Assembly (NCBI RefSeq): GCF_958450345.1
Contig: NC_088783.1
Location: 19,843,701 to 19,907,700, forward strand
Direction of reading: 5' to 3'
DNA from: Calliphora vicina
Lineage: Eukaryota > Arthropoda > Insecta > Diptera > Calliphoridae
Length of the DNA: 64,000 nucleotides
Shown here: piece by piece, positions 45,701 through 57,114 of the stretch
How positions within the stretch are numbered: the stretch's first letter is position 1
Layout of the letters: the number at the start of each line of letters is the position of its first letter
The notes under the pieces: generated by a model
Databases searched by the model: none
What the model was told of the DNA's origin: nothing
The model's input: the letters and a program-made list of their open reading frames with translations, nothing else
Made by a program: the position numbers and the translations under genes

Positions 45701-45858
45701 AATTGAATTTGATGTACAATATATTTGACTTCATTGTTTTGTTCTTAAAATTTTATTTTATTATTACATATATGACGGTTAACCTGTTTAACCGGTTTTT
45801 TCGATGTCGGTTAAAGGCCAATTTTCGGTTAACCGACAAACCGGTTTTTTATAAACAC
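45690..45858 (-). mobile_element. Truncated relative of the hAT element at 52455-53640
   Basis: The segment ends TTTTATAAACACTA after a run of AACCGGTTTTTT words, matching the terminal region of the 52455-53640 element. Its left part (AAACGTTAAATTGAATT, TGACTTCATTGTTTTGTTC) is the inverted form of sequence at 53145-53215. The other end is missing, so this is an internally deleted or truncated copy. Confidence 0.7.
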
Positions 45859-45861
45859 TAA

Positions 45862-46720
45862 GTCATATATTCTCACTTAGTTATTGAACAACATTTTTTT
45901 TGCTTCGGAAATGTCGAATTTTGTACCAACAAGGTATCATATGCGGGAAGTTTTGCTTTACTTTTTTAATTTGAAAAAAGTGTTGCTGAAGCACACCGAT
46001 TGCTCAACAAAGCTCCATTTCAACAGAAGTAGTGATTTGGACACAGAAGTCAAAGATCGCCAAGGCGCGCCAAATAAGTTTGAATATCATGAAATGGAGG
46101 CACTACTCCATAAAGATTGTTGTCAAACCTAATAAGAGCTTGCAAAATCATTGGAAGTCGCTATATCAGCAATGTTAAAATGTCTGCAAGCAGCAGGCTT
46201 CATCCAAAAGGTGATTGGATGCTATGAGCTGCAGAAATCTGGCCAGACAATCATAGGCAACATTTACCATACCCAACTGATTCGTTTAAAGCGTGCATTG
46301 GCCTAAAAACGACTAGAATATGCGGTCATGCATGGCCGTAATATTCCATCATGGCAACGCTCGGGCATATGTACTTATATTGCAATGCCTTTTCACTATT
46401 TAGAAACAAGTTGTTGGGAAGCTTTGCTTCACCCGATTTTTAGTCCAGACCGTGCCCCGTCCGAATACTATGTTTTTGATCGATGCAGGATGCTCTCGCT
46501 GGGATACGTTTCATATTGTACGTTTCACAGAGTATCCGATCGATATTGGCTTTATTCGTTCTTGACCTCAAAAGATGAGCAGTTATTTTGGCTTGGAATC
46601 GATATATTGCCAGAAACATGGGAAAATATCATAGATAACAATGGCCAATTCCTTGAATAGATTTATATTGTACAAATGTTTGAAAATAATAGCTAAACAT
46701 TTAAAAAAATCTCGCATTTT
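45862..46720 (+). pseudogene. Mariner D, internally deleted
   Basis: The transposase start (ATGTCGAATTTTGTACC, 45910) and the N-terminal HTH follow TATTCTCACTTAGTTATTGA. The region that should carry the first catalytic aspartate is deleted around 46210, where QKVIGCYELQKSG-like sequence joins directly. The C-terminal block reads FSPDRAPSEYYVF, with E in place of the third catalytic D. The 3' terminus AATCTCGCATTTT ends at 46720, followed by TA. Two open pieces remain, at 45884-46132 and 46328-46660. Confidence 0.85.
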
Positions 46721-46747
46721 TAAGTCATACACCCAATATTAGAGTTT

Positions 46748-47415
46748 TTATACTCTACACCACCATAGTGGGGAGAGTATAATGCGTTTGTGCAGATGTT
46801 TGTAACGCCCAAAAATATTAGTCTAACACCCACCTGAGTCGATTAAACGATGTCCGTCCGTCCGTATGGTCGGCTGGCTGGCTGGCCGCCCATGTAAACC
46901 TTGTGCGCAGAGTACAGGTCGCAATTTTGAAGATATTTCGATGAAATTTGGTACATATTATTTTTTCGGCTCAAGGACCAAGCCTATTGAAACTGGCTGA
47001 AATCGGTGCATTATTTCTCCTAGCCCCCATACAAATGTCCTCCCGAAATTGGACTTTATCGGTCATAAATAAGTTTTATAAATTCATGTCACAAAATTTT
47101 ATTACGATCGGTCCATAATTAGTCATAGCTCCCATAGAGACCCGCTTCCGAAAATAACTTTAACGTGAATAAATCGCTTAAAAATGTTGGTATACACACA
47201 AAATTCAACATAATTAACTTTCATATAGACACAAATTACACGACCTAATTTCATGGTGATCGGTCCATAATTGGTCATAGCTCCCATATAACCCCACTTC
47301 CGAAAATCACTCAAAAATATAAATTATTGAAATTTTAAAAGAAAAATGTTTTTGCTCTTTTGTGTAGGATATTATATGGTTGGGCTTGACCGACCATACT
47401 TTATTACTTGTTTTT
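46748..47415 (-). repeat. HP1, full-length inverted copy
   Basis: Both ends are present: TTATACTCTACACCACCATA hairpin on the left and GGGCTTGACCGACCATACTT on the right. It holds the same three sub-blocks as the copy at 18110-18826. The GTCGGCTGGCTGGCTGG block near 46867 is a locally expanded variant. It lies 27 bp from the end of mariner D. Confidence 0.85.
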
Positions 47416-47569
47416 TATTATAAACTGAAAAATTTTAGTCATTTACAAATTAATTTTGTTCCTTGATTATTCGATTAATTTGTATAATAATAACTTAAAC
47501 GTTGTCCGATTTTGCTCAAATTTGCGAAATTCAAGAAGTGTAAAATAAGAGTCAACTTAATGTACATAC

Positions 47570-48380
47570 TAGGGTATTCATTCGAGTAATGATCGTTCAA
47601 TTAATCGAATAATTTCTTATGAATAATTATTCGAACAATTTAAAAATTACCATTTTCGAATAACGAATAATTCGAACAATTTTATGTAGAATAATCGACA
47701 TACACAGACACACAGACGGACAGACAGACGGACATGGCTCAATCGACTTAGAATTTAATAAGGATCAAGAAAATATATATTTTGTTGGGTCTCAGATGAA
47801 TATTTCTCAATGTTACACACGAAATGACGAACTTATATATACCTTCATTCACCACTAATGGTGGTGGAGGGTATAAAAATTGTATTGTTTCTGAAATTCG
47901 ACAAATAACTAAAGATAAAGGGAGTATTTCCATCACTGTAGATGAGTGGTCCGATAGCTTCTTCTATAGATATATAAATATTACTGCAAGAAGTTACAAT
48001 TCTAAAAACAAGTCTTTCAGAATGTTTAATTTAGGACTTGAACCAATGAAAACAAAATAAAATATTTGTTATTTAGTATAAAAAAAGCATAAAAAGTTCT
48101 TGATAAGTTCATATTGTACTTCAAATTGTTTTCCAATATTTTTTAACATTATCAATACTTGAATTTTTAACTTTAATGTTATTTTTTGTTTTCCTTTAAA
48201 AATAAAATATTAAAAAACCTACATCAAAACTTCATTCTATACTTGTTTAAAAAAAAATTAAATTATTCGAATATTTCTAAATAATTTTAAACAAACAATT
48301 ATTCGAACAAGTTATAATCTCTTATTCGAATTATACGTTTATTTCGAACAAGAGAAAAATCTAATAATTTGAATACCCTA
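47570..48380 (+). mobile_element. hAT derivative with transposase fragment, 811 bp
   Basis: The ends are TAGGGTATTC and GAATACCCTA, with TAATCGAATAAT-like words inside. The flanks are a perfect 8-bp duplication, GTACATAC (47562-47569 and 48381-48388). Around 47870-48057 the plus frame reads ISITVDEWSDSFFYRYINIT, a recognisable piece of the hAT catalytic domain with the aspartate of VDEWSD, ending in a stop. An HP-type fragment (CAGACGGACAGACAGACGG to the CACCACTAATGGTGGTGGAG hairpin) lies at about 47695-47878. Confidence 0.9.
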
Positions 48381-48388
48381 GTACATAC

Positions 48389-49360
48389 TTTAATTCTTCA
48401 TTTTAAAACCTTTAGTTGTTATATATTAAAATTGCTTTTTAAGAATAAAAGAAATTTCCAATGCTTAAATATTCCCTTTTCTTAAATCTCCTATTTAAAA
48501 ATAGAAAATAAACTCCTTTTTATCCCTTATACACATTATGCCAAGTCATTTGATTAATTCTAATTTATACCACAAATATTCAAATATTTTGTTGACTAAT
48601 CATTAATTTGTTTTAACAATGTATATAGTTAACCAAAAAAAAAGGAATTCCTACATTATTTGCAAAAATATAAAGGAGAAATAAAATAAATCTCAAAACA
48701 AATACGAAAAATTATTTCAAACCAGAAAAGAAAAATTCTAAGTCAAGCAGAAAATTCCCACAAAATTGTTTTAAATTCTCCAAAGACACCCAACAAACGA
48801 CCTCTAACAAAGAAAAGGCTGTATCAATAAAATTCACACACACATACACAAAATTACACATATAAACACAAATCTTCTATTCTTTATAAAAAAAAATTCT
48901 CAAACGCACAATTTTTTGTTGATGCTCTAGTTGAAACAGCATCTTTTTGTTTGGGGCGTTTAGAGTGTGTGTTAAAGATGAGAGGTTGGGGTAAATATTG
49001 TATTTCTAACCCTACTAAAGAAAAATCACTTGAAATTTTCAACGCGTTGTTTTATGCTTCACTAACATACTAATGTGCAAAATGGTGAAAAAAGAAGTAG
49101 AAAGAAGGAAATTTTCAAAAACCCAATTCTTAAAGTTAGAGTTTTTTCGTAGCAACTTCTAATGTGTGCGAGTGTGTTTGTTTATTTTAAATCTTTTCAA
49201 CATTTTTCCTAGATTCTAAGTTTTCATTATCAAACCTCAAAGTTTAGAATGTTTTAAATGTTTTGCTGTTTATTGTTCACTCTAGAGAAACATATATTTT
49301 TAGGTCGGCGTAAAGGGAGTACACGGAAAATATTCACAGAAATGTGAAGTAACATTCAAA
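48389..49360. other. Non-coding, no gene recognised
   Basis: AT-rich DNA with a CACACA simple tract near 48836-48870. No frame of interest. Confidence 0.45.
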
Positions 49361-49430
49361 CACTATTTTTATATTCTTCACCATCAGTGGTAAGGGTATA
49401 TATAAGTCAGGCATTCTATTTGTAATTTCC

Positions 49431-50560
49431 ATATTGCTCCTCATAAAATTCGTTGAAAGTATTGGCAACTGAGCTTTTCCCATCTTTCTGGAAAAATATG
49501 GATTCCGAGCCAAAAAACTACTCATCTCTTGAAGCCAACAACGAATTAAGCCAATATCGGATACTCTGCTCAAAGTGAAGCGTATCAAAGAGAGAAACAA
49601 ATAGTATTTGGACGGGGCAAGGTCTGGGCTATAAGGCGGGTGAGGCTAAACTTCCTTACCACTTCATTCTAAATACTTTTTAACAGGTATTGCAACATGT
49701 GGCCGAGCATTGTCATTATGGAATATTACAGTTTCATGTCTGGCCGAATATTCTGGACGTTTTTCGGAAAATGCTCTATTCAAATGAATCAGTTGTGTTC
49801 GGTAAAGGTTCCCTATGATGGCCTGGCCAGATTTCAGCGGCTCATAATAGATAAGACGTTTTGGTCCTACCAAATACAGAGAATTACCTTACACAGAAAA
49901 AATTATATTTCAATTCAAACATTTATACCATATTGAACTGGTTTCAATTATTTCATAATTAAATCAAAAACAAAATTTCTTGATATTTTCTATTGAATTT
50001 TGAGTTTAGAATTTGATTATTTTGACAATTGAATATACAATTTTCGTTACTGGTTGAATTTCAAATACAAAAATTATTGAATAGATAATTTTCGTAAATG
50101 ACAAAAATGTGTTTTCAATTACGAAAATTATCTATTCAATAATTTTTGTATTTGAAATTCAACCAATAACGAAAATTGTATATTCAATTGTCAAAATAAT
50201 CAAATTCAAAACTCAAAATTCAATAGAAAATATCAAGAAATTTTGTTTTTGAGCAAATGAATACATGATTTAATTATGAAATAATTGAAACCAGTTTAAT
50301 ATATGACAAATATTTGAATTGAAACGGTTTAAGAAATAGTTTTTTCTGTGTAGCACCATGGATATTTGATTTTGGTGTCTATTCGGCTGGTTGGCCGGGC
50401 TTCACGATCTCTTACGCTTCGCTTAGCAATTATTTTGCAAACTCATATTGAGACTCCAATTATTGGTCTTCAAACTTTTTTGGCCTGGACGATTTTTGTC
50501 TTCCGTATCAAAATCACCACAAAAAATCTCTCGCATATTGAAACAGCGGGGACTATATCG
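49431..50560 (-). pseudogene. Mariner E, split by a foldback MITE
   Basis: Two parts (49431-49891 and 50351-about 50560) align in order with the other mariner copies on the minus strand. LIYYELLKSGQAIIGNLYRT and HDNARPHVA are readable in the 49664-49873 frame, and the GRPASSID-equivalent follows after the MITE. The 3' end is cut by an HP-type hairpin end at about 49365-49410. The N-terminal third is missing beyond 50560. Confidence 0.85.
49892..50350. mobile_element. Foldback MITE, 459 bp, TA target
   Basis: The arms of about 205 and 230 bases are nearly complementary over their whole length, around a loop of about 20 bases near 50100. The termini are CACAGAAAAAA and TTTTTTCTGTG. TA flanks each side (49890-49891, 50351-50352), and mariner C shows the empty site. 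The size, the palindromic body and the TA duplication suggest a Tc1/mariner-type MITE. Arm similarity is high, so it is fairly young. Confidence 0.9.
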
Positions 50561-50822
50561 CTCTGCTCAGACCAGGAGATCTGCCATACACCAAAGCAAT
50601 CATGGCTCCTATATGGCGGCCATAAGTCGAATTCGGCTACCAGTTTTGGTAGCAGTATTGACAGCACACTGTGTTAAAGTTGGACATATGAGGATCTTCC
50701 ATCTAATGTTTTCAAGATAAAGACGAGGAGTAACGTTGGAACACATTATCCGTCGTTGCCATTCAATTTCTGGACGTCCTAACGGATCTATAGAGGGTTG
50801 ATACAATGGGGATGAATTTGTT
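50561..50822. other. Unassigned, slightly GC-richer segment
   Basis: This stretch is less AT-rich than its surroundings. The minus strand is open at 50609-50806 (STDPLGRPEIEWQRRIMC-like translation), and plus frames are open at 50366-50677 and 50448-50720. I recognise no domain. It could be a remnant of an older element or of a host gene. Confidence 0.35.
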
Positions 50823-50826
50823 CAGT

Positions 50827-51113
50827 ACCAATAAGCACCAAAGCACCAAAAATTGAAGCCCTTGAAAATTTTGTTGGAAATTGAATTGAATGCAAAATTG
50901 TGTAATTATGTTTTAAACTTGAAAAATTAAATAGTTTTCAAATAAAAAAATAAAAAACATAAATTCAAGCCATATGAATTTATGTTTCCTTTTTACTGGA
51001 GAATACTATTGAAATAAAGTGTAATGCAACTGTAATTCAATTGCTTGACTATAATTCAAGGCTTGAATTACACTTGTATTCAACTTGAATTCCAGTAAAA
51101 ATGCTTATTGGGG
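50827..51113. repeat. Inverted-repeat element remnant
   Basis: CCAATAAGCA near the left end and TGCTTATTGG at the right are inverted copies. A second inverted pair, TTTTTACTGGAGAATA (50990) and TTGAATTCCAGTAAAAA, lies inside. The interior is AT-rich with repeated CTTGAATT/AATTCAAG words. No target duplication is clear. Confidence 0.45.
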
Positions 51114-51137
51114 TCGAACTACATACTGACATAAAAT

Positions 51138-51733
51138 CATACTGACATAACGATTTTAACACGGCTGATTTAAAAATAGCATAATGCTTTCAAATAGCAG
51201 TGCTGTAATAGCAAACTGTAACATATCTGTGGGCATTATTAACATTGAATAAAAGCTTTCAGTTGACCATTGATAGTAAGTTGGCAACGCTGTTTGCTGC
51301 GACCGTATATTCGAATATTCAGTTAAAGAACATTGTAGAAAGTACACCACAGATGGCGTATGTATTAGAAAGCTCTAGACAGTTAAAGAGCAATCTAGAG
51401 AACAGATGGCAGTGTTATAAATAGTGGCAGAGGTTGCAGTCGTTAGTCAGTTTTATCAGAGGCGCTATTCGAATCAACTGAGTGCCTTAATGTGTGCTGT
51501 ATTTTTCAAGTGAATTCGTGTACATTATAAAGTGTCTGTATTTCTGAGAATTTATAAACGTGTATAAAAAAAAAACATTGAGTGACTATTTAATTCTGTG
51601 GTTGTTGTACATTTTAAATAAATAAAGAGTTGTTACAATTTTCAAACTACTAAACGGCTTTTATTTGCAATCAAAAGTATCCGGTTTATTTAAAGGAAAT
51701 AAACCAGCGTTTTGAAAAGGTTAAAACGTAACA
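51138..51733 (+). mobile_element. Probable solo LTR
   Basis: The segment runs from TGACATAACGATTTTAAC to GGTTAAAACGTAACA, giving TG and CA ends with short inverted similarity. It contains GTTATAAATAGTGGCAGAGG (a TATA box at 51416), an initiator-like TTAGTCAGTTTTATC downstream, and AATAAATAAAGAG as polyadenylation signal. This is the order expected of an LTR. No second LTR, primer site or coding region is attached, and no target duplication was found. The exact left boundary is uncertain because CATACTGACATAA occurs twice. Confidence 0.6.
51416..51424 (+). promoter_or_regulatory. TATA box of the probable LTR
   Basis: TATAAATAG, followed about 30 bases on by TCGTTAGTCAGTT, which contains a TCAGTT initiator word of the kind common in insect LTR promoters. 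Confidence 0.5.
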
Positions 51734-51769
51734 ATATAGACAATATGGATATCCAATAATAGATATTTT

Positions 51770-52446
51770 AAAGACATTTGCAACGGCGTAATATCGGACC
51801 TAGAATTGTATTCTAAGCATTCATGAAAACCCTCAAGAAGCGTCTCGTTACTTACAAAATCACATATTTGAATTAGAAAAATGGTTAAAACAATGGAAAA
51901 TTAAAGTCAACGAGCAAAAATGTACACACATAACATTTACATTGCGTAGAGAATCATGCCCCCTATTCATATCAATAACCATACAATAATTCAACAATCG
52001 GAAGTGAAATACCTCGGAATACATCTCGATCGTCGCCTTACATGGAAAAGTCATATAGATGCAAAGTTGACTCAAATGAAATTGAAATTAATTCAAATTA
52101 ATTGGCTTATTGGCAGAAACTCCACGCTTAGTTTAGATTGTAAACTTCTACTTTATAACATGATCATAAAACCGATATGGTGTTATGGCATACAGTTATG
52201 GGGCACGACCTTAGCTCCAAATGTAGAAAAGATCCAAAGACGCCAAAACAAGTTTCTAAGAATGATCACAGTTGCCCCTGGTATATCAAAAACACGAATA
52301 TACACAAAGATCTAAACGTGCCCATTGTAAAAACTGAAATCTCGAAAAATATACAAAAATATTTAAAAAAAAAACTTGAAGTTCACCCAAACCCGCTGGC
52401 CGGCAACATATTAGATAACCGTGGCCACACTCTATTAAGAAGGAGG
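51770..52446 (+). pseudogene. Jockey-type LINE ORF2 C-terminal part, 5' portion
   Basis: Translation gives EASRYLQNHIFELEKWLKQW in one frame, then, after a frame change near 51955, EVKYLGIHLDRRLTWKSHI, NWLIGRNSTLSLDCKLLLYN, IIKPIWCYGIQLWG and IQRRQNKFLRMI. After another frame change comes DLNVPIVKTEI. This is the conserved C-terminal region of Jockey-clade reverse transcriptases. The element is 5'-truncated at about 51760. It is split at 52446 by the hAT element, and the rest lies at 53641-53805. Confidence 0.85.
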
Positions 52447-52454
52447 GACACAGC

Positions 52455-53640
52455 TAGTGTTTATAGAAAACCGACTTTTTAAAAAACCGGTTTGTCGGTT
52501 AATCGAAAATTGGCCTTTTTTAAAAAACCGGTTTTTCGGTTAACCAACTTCGAAAAAACCGGTTAAACCGGTTAACCGTCATATATGTTTAGAATACATA
52601 AAATGTCCAATAAAGTATATACAGCTTTAAAATTTGTAGTTTTTAGTAGTCAGAAATGGTTAATATTAAATAACTATAAATATACAAAAGTGCTAAGTCC
52701 ATTTTATTTTGTAAAAATTTTATATTTATTGTCTCATTCAAATGGAATTGAGTATAAATATGTTACTAAATATATAATACTTGTTTTAATTATTGGTTTA
52801 TTCATTAAATTTGAACCGAAAATGTAAATCAATTTTATAATTAAATATTTGATAATTTAGAAATTTATTATCACCTCGACTTTCTGATATGAAACAGAAA
52901 ATGTTACAAGTCCCAAAAAAGGACCTATAAAATGCAAATGCACTTCTTCTTAGCTGTGATTATTTTCATTATAAATCATACCAAACAATTAATAAAACTC
53001 CATTATCAGATTTCAAAATTATACCCTCCCCACTATGGTGGTGTAGGGTATAAATATTTCAAATCATGGATTTTAGAAAGGTTTTTGTATCTCCTGTAAT
53101 ATTTCTGAAAAGCTAACGAAATGATTAATAAATTAAAATTTTAAGAACAAAACACACTAATGAAGTCAAATTTATTGAAAGAAGGTATGTACATCGAATT
53201 CAATTTAACGTTTGGTAAAATCATCATTAAATTTTTAATGAATCATTAGTATTTTATTTAGCCTAAACTTATAGAATTATGCGGAATTTAATTATAATTT
53301 TTAATAGTTTCATTATGTGCAAGTTTTTAAGTAAACTCATCGTCCTCTACTATTTCGAATCATTCCAATTCTTAAAGATATCAATATAAAGAGGTTTGTA
53401 TTGTTAATCAGCAGTTTAGGTTTCAAATCAGACCAATAATGACAACAAAATGAATATAAAAAATTCACAAAAACATGAGATTTACTAATTTTAGTCCCAA
53501 ATTTTAAAAACCGGTTAACCGAGTGATAAAAACCGGATAAACCGGTTAACCGAAAATCAACATTTTAAATTAACCGGTTCGCAAAAAACCGAGATTTCGA
53601 AGAAAAACCGGTTTTTCGGTTAACCGGTTTATAAACACTA
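52455..53640. mobile_element. Non-autonomous hAT-type element, 1186 bp, inside the LINE
   Basis: The ends are TAGTGTTTATAGAAAACCG and the inverse of AACCGGTTTATAAACACTA. They are flanked by a perfect 8-bp duplication, GACACAGC (52447-52454 and 53641-53648). Subterminal AACCGGTT words are clustered in both orientations, as in the element at 3124-3561. An HP1 hairpin end (TACCCTCCCCACTATGGTGG) lies inside at about 53020-53053. No transposase domain was recognised in its open frames. Confidence 0.92.
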
Positions 53641-53648
53641 GACACAGC

Positions 53649-53805
53649 AGACCTAATCTAGAAGGAAGAATGCCAATTTAACCAAAACAACCATGAATAC
53701 AAAATTTGTTCGTCCGGCACTGGCTGGACTAATTAAATAATAATTAGATATAAGATTTGAACCACTTGTTGTTAATAATGAAGATACAATAAATAAATGA
53801 TGAAA
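53649..53805 (+). pseudogene. Jockey-type LINE 3' end with A-rich tail
   Basis: This continues the LINE after the hAT insertion. The reading frame fades, and the end reads TACAATAAATAAATGATGAA followed by nine A residues. A terminal A-rich tail after an AATAAA-like signal fits target-primed insertion. It shows that the LINE was in place before the hAT element. Confidence 0.75.
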
Positions 53806-53929
53806 AAAAAATAATGGGTCGAAATCGGAAAAAATATTTTTTATCCCAAATTTTTTTTTTCAAAAAAAAAAAAAAAAAATTGGTTTTAAAATTTTTTCGA
53901 AAAAGAGTTTTTTTTTTAAATTAATAATA

Positions 53930-54014
53930 ATTTAATAAATTAAATTTTGTTCACCTAAAAATATTATTTTTTTTACAATAAATCTGGTGAATGGTAGATT
54001 CGGCGCAGCCGAAT
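53930..54014 (-). repeat. HP2 end with hairpin
   Basis: It contains CTGGTGAATGGTAGATTCGG and the palindromic GATTCGGCGCAGCCGAATAT, the inverted counterpart of the HP2 end at 10042-10130. It is preceded by long A and T tracts (53850-53930). Confidence 0.55.
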
Positions 54015-54017
54015 ATT

Positions 54018-54188
54018 CGTACAAAATTCGACATTTTCGAAGCAGAAAAAAGCGTTGTTGTTTATACTAAAATATTCAATAACTAAGAGAGAATAAATGC
54101 CAAATATGTACTCTTCAAAATGACATATAAGTTATTAAAAACAAAAAAGATCCGCCATCTATTGAAAATCCCGAATTTTTAAGTCATA
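54018..54188 (-). mobile_element. Mariner F, 5' terminal fragment only
   Basis: The inverted sequence reads TTCGGGATTTTCAATAGATG, GTCATTTTGAAGAGTACATA, TTATTCTCTCTTAGTTATTG and CTTCGAAAATGTCGAATTTT. These are the terminus, untranslated leader and first codons of mariner. It stops 20 bases into the frame, where HP2 begins. It is the best guide to the full mariner leader in this window. Confidence 0.8.
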
Positions 54189-54937
54189 CAACCTTAACTG
54201 TTAGTTAACTTCTGGATTGTAGAATTTAATGGGACTTTGAAATCTATATACCAGACTCTATAATATGCCACAAATTTTAACATATTTTCGTGTTCTTCCT
54301 TTAATAGTGTGTACTATATTGTAAATTCTGTGCGTTATGTTCTCTTCTTCCTTAAAATCTTGTGTGGAAGTTTTTTTTAGCGAATAGAAAATTTATGATT
54401 TTATTTTATTGCAAAGACAATTTTCGTAAATTTCACATACACACCAAATTGCAGAGGAAGACAAACGCAACAATAAAATAAATAGAAAAAAAAGCAGAGC
54501 AGCCATTATAGAACCAATGAATAAACTATGGGGCGTAAAAATGAAAAATCAAAAAAAATGAAAGGGTTTAACAAATTTATGGCAAGGGATTTACTGTAAT
54601 GGCAGCACATTTTTCTGCAGCGTTGGTGTTGTTTTAACAAAAAAATAAAAAAAGGAAAATAGAAAAGAAAATTTCTGTAAGCAAATCGTGGGAGCTTTAA
54701 CTTAAAAAGTTTTTATTACTACTTTTATTTTGGAATACTATATTTATATAAACAGTCAAGGGTTTTTGGGTGTTTTTAAAAAATAAAGTTCGTTTTTAGT
54801 AAAAACTATAAGAAAAACTAGAAATTGCACCTGCAATGTATAGTGATCAGATTTAATAACTATACAGGTTCTTCTTTCATATAGAAACTTTGTTTCCAGT
54901 TTTTTAAATAAATTTTAAAATAAAATAATAGAATTAG
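54189..54937. other. Non-coding, no gene recognised
   Basis: AT-rich DNA with A tracts near 54480-54500 and 54640-54670. No transposon ends were found. Confidence 0.45.
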
Positions 54938-55049
54938 CCAAGGTTGGCTACCGTTACCGCTAAACTACCATTACCGAAATAACTGCGTTACCGTTACCGT
55001 TACCGTTACCCTTACCTTTTTACCATTTTGAATTGGTAGCCAACTTTGG
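54938..55049. repeat. Inverted-repeat unit enclosing TTACCG hexamers
   Basis: CCAAGGTTGGCTACC at the left and GGTAGCCAACTTTGG at the right are inverted repeats with one mismatch. Between them the hexamer CCGTTA is repeated (TTACCGTTACCGTTACCGTT, then degenerate copies). It is 112 bp in total. No flanking duplication is visible. Confidence 0.75.
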
Positions 55050-56580
55050 TATGAACACATAAAATCTGTGGCTTATCATGTTTTTGCTTACTACACTCTA
55101 CCATTAAATGCAATATTATTTCCTGCTGCAGTGACTTTCTAAGTAAGTTCTAAAAAAATTTTCCATTTTGTTTACCAAAGACTATATGAAATTTATAATA
55201 CACCATAATTCATTTCTTTTAAAAATACTACAATTAATTAGACCTTCATTTCCATTAAATGAATGGGGCGCCATAAAAATAGAACATTCTATGTACCAAA
55301 CAGAAAACAACTATTTTCCTGCAAGTTTTATGTGGCAACAACAGTTTGTGATGATATATGAGTAAGTAAACGCACTACTGACTTTGTACTCCTACGCCTG
55401 CAACAACTACAACTACAATTTTGACTAATATTACTACTGCTGCTACTACAGCAATACGACAACATACTACATACATACATGTCTAAACAAAAATTACAAC
55501 TCCAAGCAAATTGACAGACATGAGATGAGGTGAGTTGTCAACGTTGGCAATTTATTAAGGATTCATCTTAATTTGTTGCCATGACAGAGTCAAAAATACA
55601 CTCACAAACACATGTACATCACACACACCTACTCCACATACACACACACATATGAAATTGACAATTACCAAACACAAGCGAAGGCTAAAAAGTAAATACT
55701 AGTAAATATTTGTGTGTTACTGGGTGTGCTTTCTGAGCAAGTTTTTTTCCTCTACTTTTATCTATGGAATAGTATTTGTGTTATATAAATTTTACTTACA
55801 TACACAAGCACATATGATTATGTAAGTACCCAGGGAGCAATTTCATGCAACATGCCTCCTTTACCAAATACCTGTCTTAGATTTTGTGGGTTAGTTTGAG
55901 GAGGATAAGTTTAAAATTTTACTTTTATCTTTATTAGCTTAAATATTTATATGTAATTCTGAGTATAAAACCATTTATAGCCCACTTTCGAGTGGGCGTG
56001 GCTTTTAATTTGGAAATATGTTTGGGTCTATCTTAGAATATATGAGGTTAATAGTATAGATTTCATAAGTTTTGCGGCAGAAGCCTTTCATCTTTTCTAT
56101 AGATATTTCAGGTATTCAACAGAATAGAACAGTAGCTTGTAATTTCTACAATTTTCATTTGCTACCCCATAAAATATATCGCTCATTTGCGTAATAACTA
56201 AAAAAATATGGTCTGGCTTTAGAAAATTAGTTTTCCGAAGACCCAAATATTCTAGCTATCTCTTCCAAACGGTAAAAATTTTCATTATATAATTTTGCGA
56301 TAATGGCAATAAAATTTATCAGCAAGGTCTACGTTCGTGTCATTAAATTTAGAAATATTTGTTTCTCGTTTTCGGAATAATAGTTTACTAACCACATTAT
56401 ATATAGTCTTTAAAACATAGTTTATTGGCATCTAATTTGCAAAAACAATTATATTTTTTGAAGTCATCGTTTATGATTTTTTTGCAAAACTTTGCCGTCA
56501 GGATGCTCTGGTTAGATAAATATATTAATTTGAAAATATTGTAAAAATCTGTTTTTTCAAGAGACTTTCATGCATTCAAT
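55050..56580. other. Non-coding, no gene recognised
   Basis: Contains ACT/CAA simple sequence at 55395-55475 and a CACACA tract at 55608-55655. The 65-codon frame at 55168 has no domain. Confidence 0.45.
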
Positions 56581-56582
56581 AA

Positions 56583-57086
56583 AAACAAGTAAGAAAGTAT
56601 GGTCGGTCAAGCCCGACCATATAATACCCTACACTAAGTAAAAGAGCAAAAACATTTTTCTTTTAAAATATCAATAATTTATATTTTTGAGTGATTTTTG
56701 GAAGTGGGCCTTATATGGGAGCTATGATCAATTATGGACCGATCACCATAAATTAGGTCGTGTGATTTATGTCTATATTAAAGTTAACTATGTTGAATTT
56801 TGTGAGTATACCAACATTTTTAAGCGATTTATGCACGTTAAAGTGATTTTCGGAAGCTGGTCTATATGGGAGCTATGACTAATTATGGACCGATCGTAAT
56901 AAAATTAGGTGACATGAATTTTGTAAATATAAAACTTATTTAGAGCGGAATTTGTGTAGATACCTATATAAATTAACCATTTACGAGCGATAAAGTCCAA
57001 TTTCTGGAGGACATTTGTATGGGGGCTAGGTAAAATCGACTCAGAAAGTGATTCTAAGTCGATCGGTATACTTTAGGGTGGGTGTT
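56583..57086 (+). repeat. HP1, truncated and internally deleted copy
   Basis: It starts AACAAGTAAGAAAGTATGGT with the intact hairpin GGTCGGTCAAGCCCGACC. It keeps the first two sub-blocks, then jumps from GGGGGCTAGG to ATCGACTCAGAAAGTGATTC, losing the middle. The right hairpin is missing. Confidence 0.85.
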
Positions 57087-57114
57087 AAATTTTATCATAG
57101 TTATTTTTAATGCC

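Noticed and set aside
55168..55365. 65-codon frame as a possible exon
   Set aside because: No clear splice signals at its limits and no recognisable domain.
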